A stretch of DNA of 64,000 nucleotides from Antilocapra americana (taxonomy: Eukaryota; Chordata; Mammalia; Artiodactyla; Antilocapridae): assembly GCA_007570785.1 (NCBI GenBank), contig ML664159.1, positions 2,561,610-2,625,609 on the forward strand, given 5' to 3'. How positions within the stretch are numbered: position 1 is the stretch's first letter; each line of letters starts with the position of its first letter. The notes beneath the pieces are model-generated. The model did not search any database. It was not told where the DNA came from and saw nothing but the letters and a program-made list of their open reading frames with translations. Position numbers and translations under genes: made by a program. Below, in pieces: positions 56,901-64,000 of this stretch.

Positions 56901-59900
56901 ACCATTAGAAGACTTCGCAGGAACTGTGTGAAAGGAGGAGGATTGCTTATTAGTGATAATGAAGAGCATATGCTGGTCTTTTCTATATGACTTGCAGAGT
57001 GGATTATCTAGAGTAGACCAAGCTTCTGACTGAACTCTACTGGAATAGTTAAATTAGCCAAGTTAGCTCTGGCCTGCACAGCTGTGATGATGTATGAACT
57101 AACTCATTATGTGTTATTGATAACAGAGAGAGAGGAGAACAGCTGAAACTTACTATGCCTTGTGACTTTTTGGTATTTCTTGAATATACACAGCTGGATG
57201 AGTTTGAATTTATTTAAAAAATTCCTGCCGAAGAGAAAGAGAGAGCTCCATAAGCAAGAACTGTGTTTGAAGTGACTTTCAAAATGTGTGCCTTGTGCTT
57301 CAGGAGAAAGCAATCCAGTGAATTATTTTCTGTACCTCTTTATGATGTTATTTACATATGAAATAAAACTAATTGGCTTCTGTCTTTACTAATCCGGGGA
57401 AGTTACTGGTCTGTGTAGAGCCTCCATGGGAATCAATAGCAATCATTCATTTATTCCCTTTCTGGTTTTGTCAGTAAGCAGATTAGACTTTTTGAAGCAG
57501 CTGTCACCTGGCTTCAGGTTGGGGTCAGTCTGTTCCTGATATATTCATGGTCATTAAAATGAATCTTATAGAGAGCAAAGATGTATAACTGTTAAATCAG
57601 GCAGTTGGAGGAAATAACTTACAAGGTTATCTGATAGCTCCTAAAAATAATTGCATGATAACATTATACATTTTCTCATTGAGTTGACTCTAAAGCTTTT
57701 ACTTTTTATTGTAAATAGAAAAAATAATTATTCCATTCAACATTTAAAACTTCATTCTGCATATGTGAACATGCAGAAAATGCAACTTTTGAGTGACTAC
57801 TCTGTTCCTGTAAAACTACTCCCTATTGTTAGACTAGAATTTCTAGATTCTAGCTTTGCATTCTACCATAAAGCAAAGGTAAATTCATAAATTTCTTCTG
57901 GGTGCATCTTTGATCTTAGTGATTCTTGGTTTCATATTGGGTTTGGGGACTATTTCTAAAGGGTGTGAAGCAGTAGGTAACCCTTACAAATCTTGCCTGC
58001 TTAGGAAATTTGAATAAAATGCAACCATTTAAGATTGTGACTGTTTTCCTTTGCCTCTTGTATCTTATCCCCTGATTCTAGACCACCAGATTCTGCATCC
58101 TTTGTCAAAAAAATAATTTTTTTCACATTTAAAATTAGGACCTGAGATCCTCTTAACGTAGGTCAGTACCCTTTGATAGTTATCAGTATCCTGTTAGTTG
58201 CAGTTGCCTTCTTGTGAAAGGAAAGCTTATTTTTGAGTTACAAGATGATTCTTGGTTATTCTGGAGAAACTTTTTGTAAGGCTGGTTCAGACTGGACATT
58301 GGTAAGTTTTACAAGAAACTCCCTTTGTAAAAGCAGTAGAGTTTCTCTTTTAAATAAATCTGAGAATATTAAGCTAAAAGGAAGTGAATATGAATAATGT
58401 TTGTATCTTTGGAAGATATCAGAGTGCTGAAGGTTGAGCCATTTTGTGTTTCACTCTGGGCTTGAAATCTGTAGGTAATAGCTTGAGATCTTAAGGTGAA
58501 CTGCAGTATGCAACACCGTCAGCAGAAACTGTACAGAAGAATAAAATATTTCTAATTAAAGTTCACCATGTCTAGGAGCAAACAAGTCATGTTTTTAGAT
58601 ATAAAGGGACTCCTGTAACAAAACAAAGTGTTATTTTTATATTTATAGATTATTTATGGCAGTGCTTTCTAGGGACCAGAGATCATACTGCACAGACTCG
58701 CCTCTATTTAAAATCCCTGTAAGTGTTAAACATAATCCAGCCCAATCCCCAACACATTAGTTGAAAGCCTCAAATTTCTAATGTAGATTAATTCCTTGTT
58801 AATAGGAGGATTTTAAATTATAAGGGATAGTTTCTGAGATACATTTTGAGATCTTCAAAAATGAAGGATTTTATGTAAATTCCACTTACTGAGCTTGATA
58901 GTTTGATTTTTATTTGACTTGTACAAAAAATTGTAGTGTTGTGCTAAATAAATATGACTAATTCTGTGAGCAGGAGCTCATTTTAGAAAGTTGATTATAA
59001 CTTCTGATTATGAAAATTTCAGTTTTCCTTGCTGACCTAGCCAATTGCTGTTGCTAAGACAAGCATAGAAGGGAGTTAACTAAGCACTCCTGTTTGTCGT
59101 GACCACACAACAAAATAAGTCTGTCTCCTCGATCTTTCTCTGCTTGGTGCTGTTTACTTACTGGTAACACCCACTTGACCAGTAAAGAACCTTTGCATGG
59201 TCATCACAATGAAAGGATAAGCATGTTATGAGAGTGAGAATGCTAGAACAACTGTTCCTTTTCATGTTCTATAGAAACCAGTGATTTGTGAATGTGTGTA
59301 CCACAAAATGTGTAAGGAGTGTGTTAGAATCCCTCATGACTAAGTTGTCTGAGAAAGAGTTTGGGAAATTTGTATTCTGTATGCAAATAGATATCATTTG
59401 TTTTGGTGCTGTTGCCTCTGAGCAAAAGGAAGGATTTGTGAATAGTCTTATGTTGAAACCTAGCACTTCTCATAATGATTGGAAAATAGTTTACGCCACA
59501 TTTACAGGAATTTCTCATTAATTTTTCCCCTTTTTGGATTAAGAGCTTCTTAAACTATTACCTTCTTATCTGACATATAGCCATAAAATTTGTGTGATTT
59601 TCTTTGCTCTAAGTTTTTACCAGCACTGAATAGTCAGTGAAGAATGGCAGGGGTAGGGTCCAAGAGTGAACTTGGCTTGCAGTGAACTTTCAGAATCTTG
59701 CCTGCACCCTGTGATCTTCACAGTTCCTACAGCTGATTTGGGTGTAGGGAGAGCAAATGGCACAAACTACTCTAAATAATTTCCTGCTGCGGTTGGTCTT
59801 CGGTTTCTGACTGTCACCTGGCTTCGCTCTTTCATTTCCAGGCATTGCAAGAATAAAAATAAGCACAGGAGAAATACTAGGTTTGCTTTCCAAGGTAATA

Positions 59901-60102
59901 AAAGAAAGACATCCTTGAACAGAGGGCAGAGAATGAGAAACAGAAGGAACTTTGCTTTCTGATGTTAGGATCATCCAAATGCTGCCACTCATCAGTAAAT
60001 AATGCCACTTACGTAAAGTGTTCCACAATTAACTTGTTACTAAAAAATAATTTTTAATTTGGTCATTTATCAATTAGTTTGTACTAACTAGGGAAAAAGA
60101 CA

Positions 60103-60190
60103 AGGCAAAATTTTATTTTTTATTGGAGTATAAATGTTTTACAGTATTATGTTAATTTTTGCTACACAACAAAGTAAATCTGCTGTATGC
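60103..60190 (-). mobile_element. L1 3'-end fragment
   Basis: TTTATTGGAGTATAAATGTT and CAGTATTATGTTAATTTTTG, then GCTACACAACAAAGTAAATC, match the antisense of an artiodactyl L1 tail. Confidence 0.55.
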
Positions 60191-62599
60191 AAAATTTTAA
60201 AAAAAACCTTTCTTTAAAGGAGTTATTTATAAATTTAAAAGTCAATTCAGAAATAAGCTAATAGATTGTACCTTACTAGGGGCTACTAGGAGATAAATTT
60301 TATGATTATTTATAATTAGTATTTCATTTATGAGTAAACAAGTTCTAAATTGACGTGATTTGAAAACATTTTAAGTAGTTTGCATACAGTTGATTTTATA
60401 ATTATGTAGAAAAGTTTTATAAGTAAATATAATTCAGCCTACTTTAAGTATTGTCAGATTTCATATCCACAGAACTTAATCAGTTGAGTACATGGCAGAC
60501 ATTTTTTATTTTCTACTTTGAGATTAGAAACCTCTCCGTTTTAAAAATATTTCACTTGACAAGGGGATATTTACTAATCTTCATAAAAAGCAATAACTAC
60601 ATAATGTAAGGTAGTGTAAGACATATTTCTTTTTAATCTGCTTTGTTTCCTATCCCAGCTGTTCTTATAGAGATGGTTTCACTTCCTTTTCAGGCCATGG
60701 TTGAGATGTCTCACTTAGTTACCTTCTGAGAGTCTCAGGACATGTGACTGAACTGGGATAAAAGTTAAGGCTGTATGACATTTTTGATGTCTTCAGGGTG
60801 TGAAATTTAGGCCCATGCCTCCATAGATAGATAGCTGTGAGATCTTCTGATCTCAGAATATAATTTTTGTTTATGAAAGATTTTAGGCTTATCCACATAT
60901 TATTAAAAAGTTCTTTTGCATTATTTGCTTTGAACTGATAGTTTTGTAATTAAAAAAAAAAGCCAAACATAACAGTATTTTAGTAGTTTCTCTTCCTCAG
61001 GTAGCTATTGTAATTTGCTTTCAGGGGTTGCCTGAGGTAGAGAGGACTTATGACTTGTTAGGGGTTTAGGAAACACTTAGGTGTACTCAGATCTGGGCCA
61101 TGTCCTAGGACAGAGTTCTTTGAGAATAAACTGACGTGTCTGTTTAGTTCCCCACATGCTTTTGGATAATATAGAATTATAAAAACTTAAAAAACAAGGT
61201 ATCCTTTCATATAGACAGCCTACCTGCCTGCCTATTTTCTATTTCTTATCCTCTCATTTTTGTTTCACTGTGTTCACTTCTATAATCACTTTAACACCAC
61301 AGATTAGATGTCTGACAATTTGTAAATCAAGCATGTGGTTTAGCACACAGATAAATCCACTCATTAACTTGGATTTGTCTGCCTTCTCATTCACCTGTTT
61401 CTAAGATGTCCTAGGAGGGACCAAGAGAGCAGCACACACAGCTAGAAGTTTGCTCTAAGAAAGTTGATCCCTAGACACTCGAAGCCCCATTGAATCTTAA
61501 AGTGGGGAATATTTTTACCTACCCCAAAATCTTTTGAGGTAAATATATCATCCAGGTTTAATGTTAATTGTTTTACAAGGTGCTCTAGGTCTCAGCAGTC
61601 CTGCTTTGAATAAGTCAGGGTCTCCTTAGAGGTGGGCAGATTTAATTGTGAGTCAACATTTGATTCTTAGCTTGCTTATAACTACTGAGGGTCATATGCA
61701 AAGTAATGTTAAAATAAAAACAAAACAGAATTCTGAGTTCTGATTTGTAGGTATGTCTGTATTTACAACTACTTCTGGATACCAAGGGGGGAAACCCAGT
61801 TGTTACCAGGACCCAAAGTCATAGTGTAGAAGTTAAGTAGAGAAATTTAATCTTTGGTAAACAGTGAAAGATGTTGCTTTGTATGTAGGCAACATACAAA
61901 GATAATTTTTATTGCCTCCCCAAATAACTTCCTGCTATGTATTCAAGTCAGTGTTAGCAAAAATCTTAATTAGTGACAGAATAAATGACAGTTATTATGC
62001 TTCTAAAGCAGAAAGAGTACATAGTCCTCTGAAGTTTAATAACTACACTGCTTTCCCAGCGTATTTTGGTATTATATATGCCATGGCTTTGATTCTCATC
62101 ACCTTGTAACATATTTGAAGGAATCTATAAGCTGCCAGATATTCCAGCACTGCTAAATGAGTTCCTGGAAACATCAAAGCCAGGTATCAAAAGCCAGCTA
62201 TATTTCGTGCGCCTGTGAAATTTCTTTAGCAGCAGCAAACATACCCCATCTGTCATGCCTGTCTCAAGTCTATAGCAGAAGAGCCTAAATAACTCTCGAT
62301 ACTGCATTTGATCTTTATCCTTCTCTCATCGTGACCTTCAGCTGGGGGCGATATTTTCCCTTTATATGATAGTAGTAAATAATTGTGTCTGGTTAATCCA
62401 GCTGATTAGGGTGGGTGTTGATTAGTTTGAGGTCACAGGTTTATCCTTGTAGAAACCAGTTAACTTTTATAGGCAGGAAGCCAAGGTTCCAAAGTCTAAC
62501 TCATCTAGTTAAAACTGTACAGAGTAAGGTCCAGAAAACTCAACTTAACTGACGTTTGCTAAAGTCTGAGTGCTATATCTTATTTGCATCATCTTCCCA

Positions 62600-63480
62600 C
62601 TCAAATGTGTTCATCTTCTGTGATTCTAGTCTCATTTAATGGCACTATTAATCCAGTCACCAGATCAGAAACATGGGACACATCCTGGACTCCTTCCACT
62701 CCATTCAGCCCCTCCATGCAGTTAGAGTCTAACTCTTAAATACTCTCAAATCATCCCCATTGTTGCCTCCTCAGTTCTCTGCCATAATTGTCTCATTTGC
62801 AGTTCTAGTAGCTATAGATGGCTAAACATAGTATAATATTTATAATAAACATCCTAATAAATATTCAGCAAATAAATGCCTATTTCCTCTCTTCCCCCAC
62901 CTCCCTCTACCAAAATAAACAAATCAGCCCTCCCTACCACTGCTGTTGGAATGACCTTTATAAAAGGCAAATCTGACCCTTGTTGAAATCCACCGGTGAT
63001 TCCTGTAGCCCACAGAATCAAATCCTAACCTCTTAACCCAGCACACAAAGCTCTTTATTATCTGGCCCCAGCCAACCTGTTCAGTTCAGGCTTATCTGTT
63101 ATCACCCCGCTCACACACACACACCCTGACCTCCCACATGAACCGTGGGTGCTGCTTGCTCTGGATTGCTTGGGCCGCTTGGTTGGCTTCTGCACATGTC
63201 AGTCACTGCATGCGGTGTCCTGCCTCTCACGGTCTGCCTGGTGGCTGGCCAGACTTGGCTCCCTTCCCCTACTCTGGGGCACCTCCCTTGACCACCTTCC
63301 GTGACCCTTTTCCCAGCAGTTAGGCCCTCTGCCTCCGGGTTGTTCCCAGACCACCTTTGTGCCACACACCACACTGCGCCACAGGGTTTGCTTGTCTCTT
63401 TCCCCACTGACTTTTGGGCATTTTACCTTTTTCATCTTCTTATCCTGGCCATAGCTCAGCACTTAATCATTGTGTCTACT
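62600..63480 (+). mobile_element. L2 LINE fossil
   Basis: L2 ORF2/3' landmarks in order: GACACATCCTGGACTCCTTCC, ATGACCTTTATAAAAGGCAA, AATCAAATCCTAACCTCTTA and TCTGGCCCCAGCCAACCTG. Open frames at 63111-63462 are produced by this GC-richer remnant. Confidence 0.75.
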
Positions 63481-64000
63481 TAGGATTACTTTTGTTTGCT
63501 GTCACATTTCTTTCTTGATTTTGAACAATTTGTAGAGAAATTGCCTAAAATGGTTATAATTCTCCTGAGCTCCCAAATGCATAGTCCCAAGAACTATTTA
63601 TCTAGTGAAGAGATTGTGTCCTAATTTCTGTTTTATTCAGCAACTATTTCTTTAATAGTTTTGGTTTCCATTACATTACATTCTATCATTTATATTGCAG
63701 GCCCTTTTTAGTATCTGACATACACTTTCTAGAACAAATGATAGTGTGGGTACTGGTACTCTGCATTGATAATATATGTTGGAAATGGTATGTCAAGATA
63801 TTGTTGAGTGGGAAGAGAGTCATTGTTAGTAAGCATCTAAATTATGAGAATGGGTGTTCTCTTCAGAATTTTAAATTTGGAAAATTAATTTTTATATTGG
63901 TATGTGTGCCGGTGTGTTTGGTGAAGCATGTTGACACAGACTTGTTAATATTTCTGCAGTCCACTCTCCTTCTTCCCATTAAAGCAAAAATCAGCCATCA

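Larger units (their letters stand above)
53145..64000 (+). other. TIPARP: TIPARP intron 2 (continues beyond the window)
   Basis: Begins with the donor GTATGT at 53145. I found no later TIPARP exon: nothing resembles the WWE domain or the PARP catalytic motif, and no sizeable open frame fits. Frames such as 55459-55815 have no domain. The first 9 kb are largely unique AT-rich sequence with few repeats. Listed separately are a mariner miniature element, an L1 tail and an L2 copy. If the intron is retained, the reading frame would continue 22 codons and stop at 53212-53214. Confidence 0.85.

Noticed and set aside
53145..64000. A second TIPARP coding exon within the window
   Set aside because: I looked for the WWE start and the catalytic domain in the open frames and found none; the next exon must lie further right.

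Overview
The window is nuclear DNA of a pecoran ruminant, most likely a bovid (cattle, bison, buffalo, sheep or goat; I cannot tell which). The evidence is its repeats: BovB (RTE-type) LINEs, dimeric Bov-A2 and tRNA-Glu/BovB-derived Bov-tA SINEs, older cetartiodactyl CHR-type SINEs, ruminant L1 tails and a mariner miniature element. This sits on a mammal-wide layer of L2, MIR, MER5-type hAT, L1M and MLT1 fossils. No prokaryotic feature, viral gene, CRISPR array or functional tRNA/rRNA gene is visible.

Layout. Bases 1 to about 48,300 are intergenic DNA with no recognisable protein-coding gene. Nearly every long open frame there is a fragment of BovB reverse transcriptase, an L2 fossil or a SINE read in frame. 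Seven BovB copies are present (560-2809 minus; 7801-8261, 27388-27706, 31418-31506, 33545-34170, 39682-40813 and 44420-44787 plus), with about 18 Bov-tA/Bov-A copies and nine CHR-type SINEs. Several are nested or flanked by clear target-site duplications. One segment, 9.1-11.9 kb, is not explained by any repeat family: a 203-206 bp near-identical inverted repeat (10549-10754 versus 11709-11911), an exact 24-bp direct repeat, and a 41-bp tandem duplication that places splice-acceptor and splice-donor motifs side by side.

Bases 48,550-50,280 form a CpG island with GC boxes, a TTTAAA element and several aryl hydrocarbon receptor (AHR) core motifs. It is followed by a good splice donor at 49364 and, 2.8 kb downstream, by the first coding exon of TIPARP (PARP7) at 52192-53144. 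That exon encodes residues 1-304 plus two bases of codon 305: the disordered N-terminus, a basic nuclear-localisation-like cluster and the CCCH zinc finger. The WWE and PARP catalytic domains must lie in exons beyond the right edge. From 53145 to 64000 the window is TIPARP intron 2, holding a mariner miniature element, an L1 remnant and an L2 copy.

Functional reading. The only gene is TIPARP, an AHR-inducible mono-ADP-ribosyltransferase that feeds back to restrain AHR and interferon signalling. The promoter reading (CpG island, AHR core motifs, noncoding first exon) fits that biology but is inferred from sequence alone. Young retroelements are dense up to the promoter and absent as SINE/BovB copies from about 47.9 kb to the end. 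I found no previously undescribed biological system that I can defend. The inverted duplication near 11 kb and the repeat-free TIPARP 5' region are the observations most worth checking.
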